Shown here: one piece after another, positions 41,490 through 52,900 of the stretch
Position numbering within the stretch: the stretch's first letter is position 1
How the letters are laid out: each line of letters begins with the position of its first letter
Source of the DNA: Torreya grandis
Taxonomy: Eukaryota; Streptophyta; Pinopsida; Cupressales; Taxaceae
Assembly (NCBI GenBank): GCA_037957365.1
Contig: JARHVA010004808.1
Span: 124,001-188,000, forward strand
DNA length: 64,000 nt
Direction of reading: 5' to 3'
Notes under the pieces: model-generated
Databases searched by the model: none
The model's input: only the letters and a program-made list of their open reading frames with translations
Told to the model about the DNA's origin: nothing
Translations under genes and position numbers: made by a program

Positions 41490-41815
41490 TTGTTACAGTG
41501 ATCGACCTCGGTCACTACACAGTCTGCATCCAACTAACATCAGTTCTTGCACCTGTCCTAACTACCAACTCTGCTGACGTTAGTGTTCCCTATTGCCGAC
41601 GTCGGTCCTCCTAACCAACATCAGTCTTACCTACTATCAACGTTGGTTTTCCTACCGACGCCGGTACCTATGTTTTCTTGTGAGTGATGACTTTTTACTC
41701 GTGAGCTCCTTTGAATCAAAACCCATGTCCAAACTGCCCTGCTTAGAAGTATCTAGCCCCATCCACTGGTCTCTTTCCACCATCTCCTCCATAAACACTA
41801 AGGCTTTCTAGTTAT
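41490..41815 (-). pseudogene. Copia hinge region between integrase and RT
   Basis: The minus frame MEEMVERDQWMGLDTSKQ followed by Ser/Lys/Arg-rich sequence resembles the linker after copia integrase. It follows the GAG-pre-integrase fragment directly, so the integrase core has been deleted. Confidence 0.45.
41504..41670 (+). repeat. Cluster of CCGACGTCGGT-like palindromes
   Basis: Words such as CCGACGTCGGT, CAACGTTGGT, CCGACGCCGGT and CAACATCAGT recur about every 20-25 bp. Related words lie in both LTRs (40327-40440 and 43434-43545). Confidence 0.75.
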
Positions 41816-42300
41816 TAAGCCTATCAAATATATCTATCTTCCACTTAAGAACATGCATCTCCTTCTTGCTCATGTGACCAAGCCTACAAAGCCACGTCTC
41901 CACAATAGAAGAAGAATCAGTAATATAAACAAGTAGATAAAGAGTACCTATTTTCTTACCACCAGCTAATCCAAGTGCATCCACTATGAGAGTTCTTGTG
42001 CATCTCTCATCACCCAAATTTTTTGAAGAAACTAGCCACATCTCCAAACCTGGGACCTCCATGACCTCTTTCAACACCCATGTGGTGACCACCTATAATT
42101 CAGCTTCACTTTCCCTTTGCCAATTCTTTGACAAGGCTCACCAGCTCCTCTCCCTGGGGATGCATGGAAAGAGGCAACAAAATTTGTTATCTAAGATTCA
42201 ACTTTATCCAAGAAACCTCCTAAAGCATCTTGTGCAACAACACCTGCAACATCTGCATCTTCAGTTCCTTCATGCTGATCTGCTACCAACCAACATTCTT
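41816..42300 (-). pseudogene. Copia protease end and GAG-pre-integrase domain
   Basis: The minus frame 41808-42092 has VLKEVMEVPGLEMWLVS, equivalent to the HIPGLKRNLIS word after copia protease. Next come KKIGTLYLL and WLCRLGHMSKKEMHVL, the GAG-pre-integrase signature WH.RLGHMS.KGM with its first His changed to Cys. The upstream part (42100-42300) carries EELVSLVKELAKGKVKLN in another frame. The protease active-site word DSGAS is not intact. Confidence 0.8.
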
Positions 42301-42464
42301 CTTTTACCTACTCTTTCTTTTCATAGGACCATAAGTGACCATCTATGCTTTTCAAATCCTCCATTCTTAGCTTATTTTGATCTACCATTGCTCTACTCCC
42401 ACTCAATCAGAAACCCCTAAGAGTGACCTGTAACCAAACACAAAACCTGCTCCCTGCAACCTTA

Positions 42465-42476
42465 GCTCTGATACCA
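42465..42476 (-). other. Primer binding site, initiator Met-tRNA
   Basis: The minus strand reads TGGTATCAGAGC exactly, two bases after the LTR end at 42479. Confidence 0.95.
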
Positions 42477-42478
42477 CG

Positions 42479-43623
42479 TGTTGGGAAAATATCAGAAGCA
42501 CACAATTGATTACCAAGCAACTTAATATGTGGAAATAAATAGAATCAACAAGTAACTATAATTCAAAAATAACACATGATATGAGAGACAATACACAACT
42601 TGTATTAAAACTCTTTCAGAAGGAAATACAACAAAGAAGGCTGCCACAGTTCTTCTTCCTTACACACCTCTAGGGCTCCCACACCTCTAGGGCATAAATA
42701 GTAAATCTTCCCTTAAAGCTCTCTCCCTTAGGTCCCAACACCCAACTCAAACACAGAGTTGGTGTTCACTTCCAGTGCTCCACGCACACCACAAGTGCTC
42801 CACACACTCCACAAGTACATAAACATACTTCAAGTAGATCTCCCCTGAACCTGCAACAACTTGCACCTCAACAGACCTTACTTATGGAAGGATCTTCCTT
42901 GTCTTCCTCTTTGCTCTATTTGAGTACCCACTGTACTCCAAGTAGATCTAGCTTGATACTGCTCCTTGTTGTGTTGCTATCCTATCTGATCTTACACACC
43001 TGCAAATCAATTTGGTTCTGCACACCTATGAACTTTGACCTTGCACACACATACACTTGCAGATCAATGATCTTACTTACCATGTAGATCTCTTATTGTA
43101 GCCATGCTCACCTGATGACCAAGATCATACATACATGAAGAACCCTGCTGATTCTCCAATCCAGCACCCACACTTGGTACTGTGGCACTAGGAGGAACAC
43201 ACCATTGCTCTCCTCTCTCTGAAGGAGCTTATATTATTGCTCTCTTACTCTCTAGCACAAGTTTACAATACAACCAATGAGTCTCTTAAATAGATCTCAT
43301 GCAAAAAATAATTAGACACCTAATTACAATAATTAGATCCACAGCTCTTAGTCTAAAATTAGCTCTTAACATGTAAACACTTGGTTCATTAGCTAACTGC
43401 CCATAACATTCATAGTTCGAACCACACAGGTGACTGACATCGGTCTCTATCTACTAGGGGGTGCCGACACTGGCTGACTTCTGACTGACATTGGTTTCCT
43501 TCTTGTCTGATCCTGTCGACGTCGGTTGGCTTGACCGACGCCGGCGTCTGTGACACTCCGCAACCCTTCTGCAACCTCCTCCTCTATTGGCATTAGTGAA
43601 GCTTTTAGCTCCACAACCTAACA
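42479..43623 (-). repeat. 5' LTR of the copia element (1145 bp)
   Basis: Matches 39374-40519. On the minus strand it starts TGTTAGG and ends CCCAACA. Confidence 0.95.
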
Positions 43624-43628
43624 CATAG

Positions 43629-43874
43629 GACCATAAATTTAAATATGGGTAAGTGAGATGAGTCCATAGAAAGGATGTTAATCACAATCGCAAGTTTAAT
43701 GCTAACCCAAGCTTGATAGTTTTTTAGTGGAAAAATAAAAAGTTTTCAAAACACTACATAGCTAAAGAGGAGTTAGTCATGAATGGTAGTGATGTCATAC
43801 TCTCATTTTATATGATTTATAAGCTTTCAAAAAAAAAAAACTAAATCCAAGAATGGTTCCTAATGGTAGTAGTG
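43629..43874 (+). repeat. Dispersed repeat A, copy 2, and flank
   Basis: 43745-43870 matches 2837-2960 in the same orientation. It is cut by the LTR that starts at 43875. Confidence 0.65.
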
Positions 43875-45199
43875 TGTAAATACTAAAATTGAGAATTTAT
43901 AACATCTCATTTTTGTACATTTGACAAAGATCAATCAAGGTTTTATCCTTTAGTTTTAGACCTCCTTATTATCTAAAGGGTTACATTCACCATAAAACTA
44001 TGCCTAAATTATTTTATCTTAGTTTTATCCATATTATCTTGATGATCTAGGTATCCTATACTGCACAAAAAGCTTAAAATCTGATAAACATCCTTCACCG
44101 TCAGTTTTAGATCCATACTTATTTTCTATCCTTATGGACACTACCAACCACAAAGGGAATGTACCACAAATGATAGTGTTTAGATCCTTATCTAACATCA
44201 ATTTTTTAAATGTCATCTAAATTGAAAATGATTCAAAACCTATGGGTTAGCTTATTGATCTTATTGAACACTACCACGAGATATTTTAGAAAAGTGTGGT
44301 ATAAATATAAGTCCAAGCCTTATCATTCCTCATAAACAAAATACTAAGAAAATGCCTACAAAAGTTAAATTAATCAACTTCACAACCAATTTATTATTCC
44401 CTATTCATCCTTATTTTCATATCAAACATAGGAGTAGTCATATTATAAGTCTAAAGCATTCAAAGAGCATCGCATGAGTGTTATTTGTCAAATTACAAGC
44501 TAGATCATTATATGCATAATAATATAGTATATTTCACCATTGTGTACACACTTTTCCTCACATAGGGGATAACTACATAATCCTAAGGCCCTTCTTAGAT
44601 TATTGGCTATGTAGGTAGTTCCCATTGACAGAGGGATATTTGGGGTCATCTTGACACCATGAGCCCACTAACCTATTTTTATCAAATTCATTATAAGGGT
44701 GAAGACATTTGAAGATATAGGGTTTGATCAATCAATAAATAGATATAAATTTTATCCCAAATCTAAATACATCAATAGAAATGTGAAAAAAAACCCAGAA
44801 TAATGAAATTAGTTGTATTCAAATCCAATCACTATTATGCATTAGACACCTACAGATTTGATGGTAATGTCCATGACTATAGAAGTATAATTTCAAGAAT
44901 CTAATGACTGATCAATAATACTAATCTTGCATACTTTACATTTATTTTTAGTCCAAATCTTCCTACGCATAATAAACCCAACTAAGTATCATATATCTTT
45001 AGTATTAAAATCAATTTAACATATTTCAAATTCAATATTTAATATATTTAGTATAGCTTAGTATTATAATTTAGAGTATTCATTTATTTGAGTTTGTAAT
45101 TAATTAGTCTACTATAGATTAGTTTATCACCATTGTTCTTGAAATATTTCTATATTCTTAACCCTCTACACCACCATCTCAAAATTTTAGGGTTAAACA
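43875..45199 (+). repeat. 5' LTR of the truncated Tat-like element (1325 bp)
   Basis: Starts TGTAAATACTAAAATT and ends GGTTAAACA. It is the reverse complement of 37336-38669 along its length, for example GGGGTCATCTTGACACCATG at 44642-44661. Length agrees within 10-20 bp with the other two copies. Confidence 0.88.
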
Positions 45200-45201
45200 T
45201 T

Positions 45202-45215
45202 TGGTGAACTTGACC
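45202..45215 (+). other. Primer binding site
   Basis: TGGTGAACTTGACC, two bases after the LTR. The same first eleven bases occur in the related element at 37323-37333. Confidence 0.75.
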
Positions 45216-45307
45216 TTAGTTTCTCTTTATGCAAACCCTAACTTACCCTAGGGTATTTAGCCTCCTAATGTTTTTCCTTTCTTTTCTAGATATATTCTAT
45301 TATCTAT

Positions 45308-46690
45308 ATGCAACCTAGTCATAGTCCTATATTAGGTGGTGTTTCTATTAAACACTAAGAGATTCATATTTTTCCACCTAAGACAAATCAAATCAATGAA
45401 GTATAAAATCCTATGCCTAATGAAAGTGCCAATAATGAAACTAAAAAAAATGCTAAAAAGGTTATCATAAAATATATTTTTGATCATGAAAATAATGAAT
45501 CTAATGTAAATAATGAATATGAAAAATAGATCAAGAACAAGTTCAAGATATTGCTATGTTTTGAGAGTGTATCCACCAAAACCATAAAGGTCTTGATGAG
45601 ATCCTCAAAACCATATTAGAAACTAAAACAAAAAAAAACATAGATGAATAGATAGGTGCATCTATTGATCATGTTATTAGAGATATGAGACATCCTTATA
45701 TTCATATTTCTCTCCCCTTGAGCACATCATGGATTCTTACATCTAGTGGGGGCACATGTTATGTATTTAGACCATTATTCCTTGAAACAAATCCTACTAT
45801 TTCTAGATCCTCTATGGGAACCACTAGAAATTTAACCCAATTACCAATTTCAATGCTTATATCAACCCAAACCATGGGTACATTCCCTTTGGTGACTTCT
45901 CAAACTTCCAACCTTAGCAATCAAATGTGCAAGATCTCATACAAACTATAAATTTTTTGCAATCTAAGGTTAATATCATTGAGAAAAATTATATGAAATC
46001 ACCTTATGATATAGATTTGAAAGATGTGTTACATAATCTTCTTGCCCTGTAAATATCTTTTCACCCTTTTTCAAGTAGTTTTGTTGCACCCAAGTTCACA
46101 TTTTACGATGGCAAGGGTGATCTTAAGCAACATATTTGATCTTTCTATATGGAATGTATTGGCTATGTCTTCAATTATAAAATTTTAAATACATTATTTA
46201 TAAGGATCCTAAATACTGATTTAAGATGGTTTTATGGTTTACCACTTCAATCAATGAAAGCATTCAAACCTCTAGTTGATTAGTTCCTAACACATTTATC
46301 TATCAACATTACTGAAAACATGTCATATGCTCAAATTTTAAAGATAAAACAAAGAACCAATGAACCTATCAATAAATATGTTTTGAGATACAAAATAATG
46401 TTGGCCAAAATGACGAATCTAATGGTAGATAAAGAACTAAAAGACATCTTCAAGCAAATCTTGCTTACCTCATTACATGAGTCCATTGTTTTCAAAAGAT
46501 TTAAATATTTTGATGACTTAAGGAATATGTTTAGAGATCATGAAATAAAACTTATTTCCTTAAGTGATCTTAAGTATGTAACAAACACACTAATTACATC
46601 AAATACCAAGTTCCACATCAAACCAAGTTATAAGGTCAAAACTACAAAACCTAAAAAAGAAATAACCACAATGGTTAACATAGTCTCTTA
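45308..46690 (+). pseudogene. gag: Decayed Ty3/gypsy gag
   Basis: A start codon at 45308 opens MQPSHSPILGGVS, then a Lys/Asn-rich stretch with stops. The capsid core lies at 46083-46690: PKFTFYDGKGDLKQHI, WFYGLPLQSMKAFKPL, FLTHLSINITENMSYAQI, then RTNEPINKYVLRYKIML. This is the retrotransposon gag pattern in which a G-x-x-x-P-x-x-(Y/F)-x-x-R(F/Y) word follows the FL..F segment. The last 123 codons (46320-46691) are open. A Lys-rich tail (YKVKTTKPKKE) follows; no CCHC zinc knuckle is seen. Confidence 0.85.
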
Positions 46691-47099
46691 GCAACCTAAT
46701 TGACTCATCTTATCTAGGGCACCTAAGAGATACTTTACATGATTACCTAATTATCTATCTTTTTTAATTTAGAAACTTATGGAGTGTCATATCATATCTC
46801 TCCCTCTACCCATAGAGGTTGATATGAGTTGAACTCTACCCAAAGGATTTGATGTTAATACATATTATGACTATCACCAAGGATCTAGGCCTTATATGAA
46901 TACATGTTATACCTTGAATCATAATATCCAAGACCTTATTGATGACCAAAATATTACCTTAGATGATCCTTTAAAGGATTCAATTTCACAACCTGGTGAT
47001 CACCAAAATCAAAAATATATTTAATGATCATTTGCAAGATCATTCTAAGAAATATCTAGAAGTGTAAATGACATATAAAGCATGCCATCCTCCCTATAA

Positions 47100-47640
47100 T
47101 TATGGGAAATCATAATATGGGATTATTATCACTTATACACACATTAAATCCTATGGTTTATATACCTTATATTACATTTGATCATAGTGAAATAGTGGAT
47201 GATGAATCAGATCTTAATTCATTATTTGTTCAAGCATACCTTAACCACCAGCCTATACATAGAGTTATGATCAATAAAAGTACCAATGAGAATGTATGTA
47301 CCATAAAAATAATTAAATATTTGGAATATACACATGATGATTTATTCCATTCAACCAAAATTGTTAGAGCATTCGATGGGACATCACATCACATTATTGG
47401 TGAGATTGATTCACCTTTACAAGTTGGTCTAACACATTTGGTTGCCACTTTCTCATTTATGCCCTATACATGATTATTTGATATGTTATTGGGATGACAT
47501 TGGATACATAAAATCTATGCAATACCTTTCATAGTGCATGTGTGTATTAAATACATTCATAATATAGGGTAGTCAAAGTTTTTGGAATTCCATACAAACA
47601 TCCACTTGAAGAAGAGAAGTTTATTCTAAGACAACTAATT
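47100..47640 (+). pseudogene. Tat-type aspartic protease, active site lost
   Basis: The open part, 47102-47473, contains RVMINKSTNENVCTIKII, STKIVRAFDGTSHHIIGEI and LVATFSFM, then after a stop LFDMLLG.HWIHKI. This is the order in plant Tat/Ogre-type protease: LIDNGSALNVCP, then VRAFDGT...GEI, then YDILLGRPWIH. The catalytic Asp in the D-N/T-G word is replaced (INKST), so the enzyme would be dead. It would have cleaved the gag-pol polyprotein. Confidence 0.88.
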
Positions 47641-49029
47641 ATCAAAACTACTAAGGTTAATCCTATGTGAAAGGGTAAGAAAAAAAAATCCCCTTTCCTA
47701 GGTGTCCCATACTGCAAAAGCCTTTGCACCTTAGACACACAATGGACTTTAAAGAATCTTCATCTACTCCTATATAACATAGTCAGTTACCTAGAGTAAC
47801 TAAACATGTTTTAACTACAAATACTAAAAATAAAATATATAGCACTAAATTATGGGGTCCAAAAATGACACTCCTATTATTTTTTCACAACCAAAGAGTT
47901 CTATAAATACACTGAATACCATAGGAAATATGGATCCAAATATCACACCTATGCATGTTGTTTAGTAGTACACCAGTTTCATATACCATATTTGGAGCTT
48001 AGAGTTACCTATGAGAATTCATGGGATGGGAAATAGGATAACCTTTTCCTTTCCAAAAATCCTAAAAAAAACCAAAACACCAAAAAAATTAAATATGCCA
48101 AAAATAGAAAAAATCAAATATTCAAGAAAATACAAAAACATTCAATTTTTTTGAATAATACAAAAGCATTAAATATTCTAAAAATTTATTATCTCCTTAG
48201 AATATATATATTTTTATTTATGTTAGTAGATATTATATAATTTAATTCCTATATACACATATGTTTGACACATCTTTGAGTGTGATACAGGCATACCTAG
48301 ACACATGATCTATGCATTTGTAGATGTTAGACATATCCTATACCCATGTCATATAGTAAATTGGAGATATCTACTTCTTTGATCATAATTGATATAGATA
48401 ACATATCTTTTATGATAATTTATACATTATCAGGTTTGATTTTATATGTTAATGCTTACACATGTCTATATTCATGCTCATATCTTTCATAATGTACTTG
48501 ATATTCTATATTAAATAACATTTTTTATAGAACATATATATAGGGACTAATAGGATTATGCTAGATGCTTATGATTCATTCATATTTTCACTTCCTTAAT
48601 TGTATTACATTTATTTATACTATCTTACTTGTGGAACATTTGAATATGTTCTTTACCTGTTGGCCCCTATGCCATTGTATGTTGTTTGGAAATTTGAATA
48701 TGTCATGCCATGTTGATTGGACATTTGAATATGTAATTCCATTTTGATTGGACATTTAAATATGACATCCCTTTTTATTGTGAAACATTTGAACATACCT
48801 ATTGTATGATGTCTCCTTGGACCATTTATTTGCATTACAATGAATGCTCTTGTGTGTGTGTTTGATTATTTACTAAGATTATACTGTTACTCTATAGATA
48901 TTTTCATGATATTTAACATGCATCTTTAGATTTATGTGTTCACATAATGAGTCAAATGGATATATATACTTCAACATATTATCCCTATGTGATACATGAT
49001 TCATACACATATTATACATGTATTCTTGA
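47641..49029. other. AT-rich tail of the truncated element
   Basis: No RT or other pol motif. 48050-48190 is very A-rich. 48620-48800 holds degenerate repeats of about 30 bp around GGACATTTGAATATG. They resemble the minus strand of 34080-34220 and support common ancestry with the non-autonomous element. Confidence 0.55.
48620..48800 (+). repeat. Degenerate tandem repeat with GGACATTTGAATATG core
   Basis: About five units start near 48633, 48690, 48717 and 48748, with GAACATTTGAA(C/T)AT variants. It is the reverse complement in style of the repeat at 34080-34220. Confidence 0.6.
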
Positions 49030-49978
49030 TGTGGGTTTTATGCACAACATAGGAATCTTATGAGGTAGCCTCTAAAATTTTAGGATTAGTGAAAGGATTT
49101 CACTCTAAGGCATGAGTTTTAGGGTATTTAGTATTATAAAAACTTGTTGGTGGAATAAAAGTTAGTGAAGAAAATTATTTATCACAAATGAGTCAGCTAT
49201 GGATGAATCTAGATCTAATTGAGATGGGTGGAAGGATGATGGTTCCAAACTAAGATGGGAAGTACTTATAAAAAACCTAAAAATAGAGAAGGTAAGGTAG
49301 AAAATAAGGTTTTTGGACCGCATAATATGAAACCCTTTAGGACCAGTACTTGAACTAAGGTTTGATAAGAAATTAAAAGACTAATGTTTGCTACAAGGTG
49401 CTATAACATACCAATAATCAAACATAATTAGACGTCAAAAAGAACAAAAACATAATAAAATTAAACATGCATAACCAAAGGTTATCATGTTTTTTATATT
49501 TCACTTACACATATACAAAGTGGGATTATAATCAACATGCATAAGGAGTTTAAATCAATGATAACTTAAAATGAATAACTGTATTGAAATGATAACTCAA
49601 GCACAATTAGATAACTAAGATACCAGAATGACAATCCTTCTTAGATAATCCACAAGTTTGGACAAAAATATATCAAAACTAAATTCATGAACTTCTTAGA
49701 ATTTATTATTAATCTTAATAACCAAAATTATCTTCCATTTGGAATGGGAAGATACAAGTATAAATAAGCTTATTATGGGGAAGGCCTCATCTCTCAAGTA
49801 TAGTCTAAAAATACAAGTCCAAAAATAGAAATGTGAAACCTTTATACAAATTATACATGTACATTAGTCAGTGAAAAATATAATTTTACAACCAAAATTA
49901 TAATATATACATATAATATAAATTAGGAATCAATGTTACAACTTAGTCAAACATGAAAGTACATATTTATATTTATCA
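49030..49978 (-). repeat. 3' LTR of the Tat element
   Basis: On the minus strand from TGATAAATATAAATATG to CATAAAACCCACA, 949 bp. It matches 62514-63475. The inner boundary is placed where the third frame stops and is uncertain by some tens of bases. Confidence 0.75.
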
Positions 49979-52900
49979 AGATGCTAATGTGGAAACATTA
50001 GAAGAAGAAGACGGTTGGATGACTAGTATTGGAACTGAAGTAGCCCTTGAAGTTCCTTGAGGGATCAAAATCAGGACTAATAGAGTCTACATGACTATAA
50101 ATTCTAAAAACTAGGACCACTGATATGACATAAAAACACTAACAATTGGTTGCATGTTTGGCATTGACCATGAAGTTATTTCTTTTTCCTTGAGTTCTTT
50201 GAATAACACATGTGCTACTTCAAAATTTTTATTAACGATGTCGAAAGTGAGTAAGGAATGTTTGAATTTTTTGACAAATTCAACTTTCAACCTTGTTTGT
50301 TTAGCTTCTGAGCTCTTGAACTCAGCTCTAAGGCCTCTGCTCTTTTCACCTTGTTTTTATCAAAATTTATCAATTGCAAAATTTCATCATTGGTTCTATA
50401 TATCATTCCTTCAAATTATTCCTTGAAGTTATTTGTTACTGCTTGAAGGAGGATCTCAAAGTTTGGCATGTTGACTAATTGACTTGTAGAGGTAATCACA
50501 TCAATGACCCTCACATCCTTAATAATTTCTAAGTCCTCATTCTCATGACTTGAAAAACTTCCTAGTAGGGACTTCATTTATGTATGCCAATTGAGGGAAC
50601 AATCCCTTCTTAAAATTACATAAGTGAGGCACCATGTTGCATTTAGGCTAGACATTAAATTAAATGGATTGAAGGCACTACTTCTAGAGCATTGAACCAA
50701 TAAATTTAATCCCTTCTCTAATTATTTTAATTATTACCAAAGTTTAATCACCTTTGTTTTGTCTAACTGGTTTCTTACCCTAAAAACTAGAATATTATGC
50801 AAAATGTTATACAACTTAGTGGCTACACTATGCACATCATTAACTATCTCTTGAGGAGCATGCATAGTATGTCTTTATAGTAATATATGCTATGTTTTCT
50901 CTTTATTTTTATACATTTATTTCATTGCTTCACCAGTCCTTTCCACAAAAACAAATAAATCTTTAGTATGTTCATTAGGATCATTTTGATCCTTTTTGGA
51001 TTTCTTTGACAAGGGAAATAGATTTTCTCTTTGTTTAAGTTCCATTTCTTCCCTTGTATTTAGATTCACTACCTTCCTCTTCCTCACCCTTTCGATGGTT
51101 CTAATTTAATTTTTGAACTGGATAGAGACTATAAGTATCTCAGTGACAACCAAATTTTATGTCTCATCCCTTTTATTCTACATTTATTTTACCCATTGGG
51201 GAATAACAAGTATCCCTTATTCTAATGAATTTGGGTCTTCAAATGTGTAAGGTGGAGGAGTCATAGGAGGAAGTGTTATTTTTAGTAGTACCAATGATGC
51301 ACTTATTTGTATTAGGAACTAGAGAGGTGGATGGATAATTATATCATATGGTGAAGGATCCATTATTAGAGTACCCACAACCACATAATTGGTCAGACAT
51401 GGGGTCCTCTCAATAGTCATAGTGGCTAAAGTTATGGGTGAAGACTATGGCATAGGTAGCTCTACTTGAGATGAATGTTTCTCAAATACTGGTGGCATCT
51501 TAGGGTTGTAAGTATAAATTGTAATACTACTCTAAACATGAACTCATTTTTATAGATCCTTTATTTTATTTAAATAAGAAAGAATGGATGAATTAATAAA
51601 ACTAAACAAAAGAATATTTGGAATAGCTAGAGGCAAATCTATAGTAGTAATATGTATACTGGTAAAAAATGAAATAATATAAGAAACTACCTCATTAATT
51701 CTTTTTCTTTACTCTTTTGTGAGGACTTGCTGTGTTAATTAGTGTTTCTTATTCTTATAGGCCTTCCAAGCTCATGGATTTATCTTTTTCAATTCTACCT
51801 ATTCATCATCCAAAACTACCTTCTCACTCAATTTTGGTCCAGACCCCTTCATTGTTTCCTCATCTCTTTCATTTTCATTAGTTGAATATTCAAATAAAGA
51901 TATCACTTATCTAGGATCATCTTCATCTACTTTTTCCTCATCAAGGGATTACTCTATGGTGGGAAGACCAAGCGATGGCCTTTATTCTAATTACTTTCCC
52001 TTGGAAGAGGTGGAAAGATCTTTCAATTTCCTCTGGTAAGTGAGCATAGTGGGAGTGGAAGGTGAGGGAGATATTGAAGCAACTGAAGGAGCTAGTGGTA
52101 GAAAGCATCACTATAGGTGGTGGTGAAGGAATGGTCAGTGGGACAACATTGGTGAAAGGAATGGAGAATGGAGTAGTAGATCAAATGGTATGGAGTGTTT
52201 AAAGATATGTCTCCCCACTAATTGTAGTGGATTAAGGTGAACTTACCAAAAATGCTTGAGGAGAAGAAGAAGAAGCTAGAATAGACAAGAAAGAATCATG
52301 TATAAATTTAGGGAGAATAACCTGGGTGACTATTGTGAGGGGTGACAAAGGTGTCATGATGAAATTACTTTTCTTTTACCTATTTAAGGAGGTGCAGACT
52401 TCTCCTTTGCTGTGGTTGTTTTAAAAACTATTGTAGTAGTAGCTTGAGATGTAGATGGAAGTTGAGGATGAGGAAGGCCTATTAAAATTTCCTTCTTTAT
52501 TTGAGGGTTATAATACCTTTGACTACTATATTCTCCCTCTTATAGATTAGTTTTTCTCCAATAGGAGAGGGAGGTTGATCTTGCCCATCTATATCTTGTC
52601 GCTATACTAGGGGCAACTGATGGCTCCATGCACTTTTTTCTTACTATTCCATATGTTTGGGTTTCTATTTAATGATATCAACATTATAATCAAGATATTA
52701 TGCTAATAACATAGACATATACTTATTTTTCATCCTTGTCCACACCTCAGTATCATATGATGTATTCATAAAAATAACATTATGATCATAGTCTTGGTGA
52801 CCATATGAAATGTTCACCTTCTTATTCTCTCTAAGGTGTCAGAGGCATGCTATGATCTTCTTCCTAGGGTCCCATTCTTTGAATTGGGACACCTTTATAT

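Larger units (their letters stand above)
39374..43623 (-). mobile_element. Ty1/copia retrotransposon, internally deleted
   Basis: A complete pair of LTRs (39374-40519 and 42479-43623) is flanked by a perfect target duplication CATAG (39369-39373 and 43624-43628). On the minus strand the LTR starts TGTTAGGTTGTGG and ends CCCAACA. A canonical primer site TGGTATCAGAGC lies at 42476-42465 and a polypurine tract at 40531-40520. The interior is only 1.96 kb and keeps pieces of protease, GAG-pre-integrase, RT and RNase H, all damaged; the integrase core and most of gag are missing. The LTRs are nearly identical by eye, so this is the youngest insertion with both ends visible. Domain order (integrase region before RT) makes it copia. 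Confidence 0.95.
43875..49029 (+). mobile_element. Truncated Tat-like gypsy element with gag and protease
   Basis: A plus-oriented LTR (43875-45199), a primer site and a damaged gag-protease frame are present. No RT, integrase or second LTR follows before the Tat element that starts at 49030. The LTR is the reverse complement of those at 31471 and 37336, so this is the coding relative of the non-autonomous element. It was probably truncated by the insertion at 49030 or by deletion. All coding parts carry stops. Confidence 0.75.

Noticed and set aside
39779..43087. Two nearly identical plus-strand 67-codon frames (39779-39982 and 42884-43087)
   Set aside because: They are the same position in the two LTRs of the copia element, not a duplicated gene.
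48565..48835. Overlapping plus and minus 60-codon frames
   Set aside because: Both are by-products of the degenerate GGACATTTGAATATG repeat.
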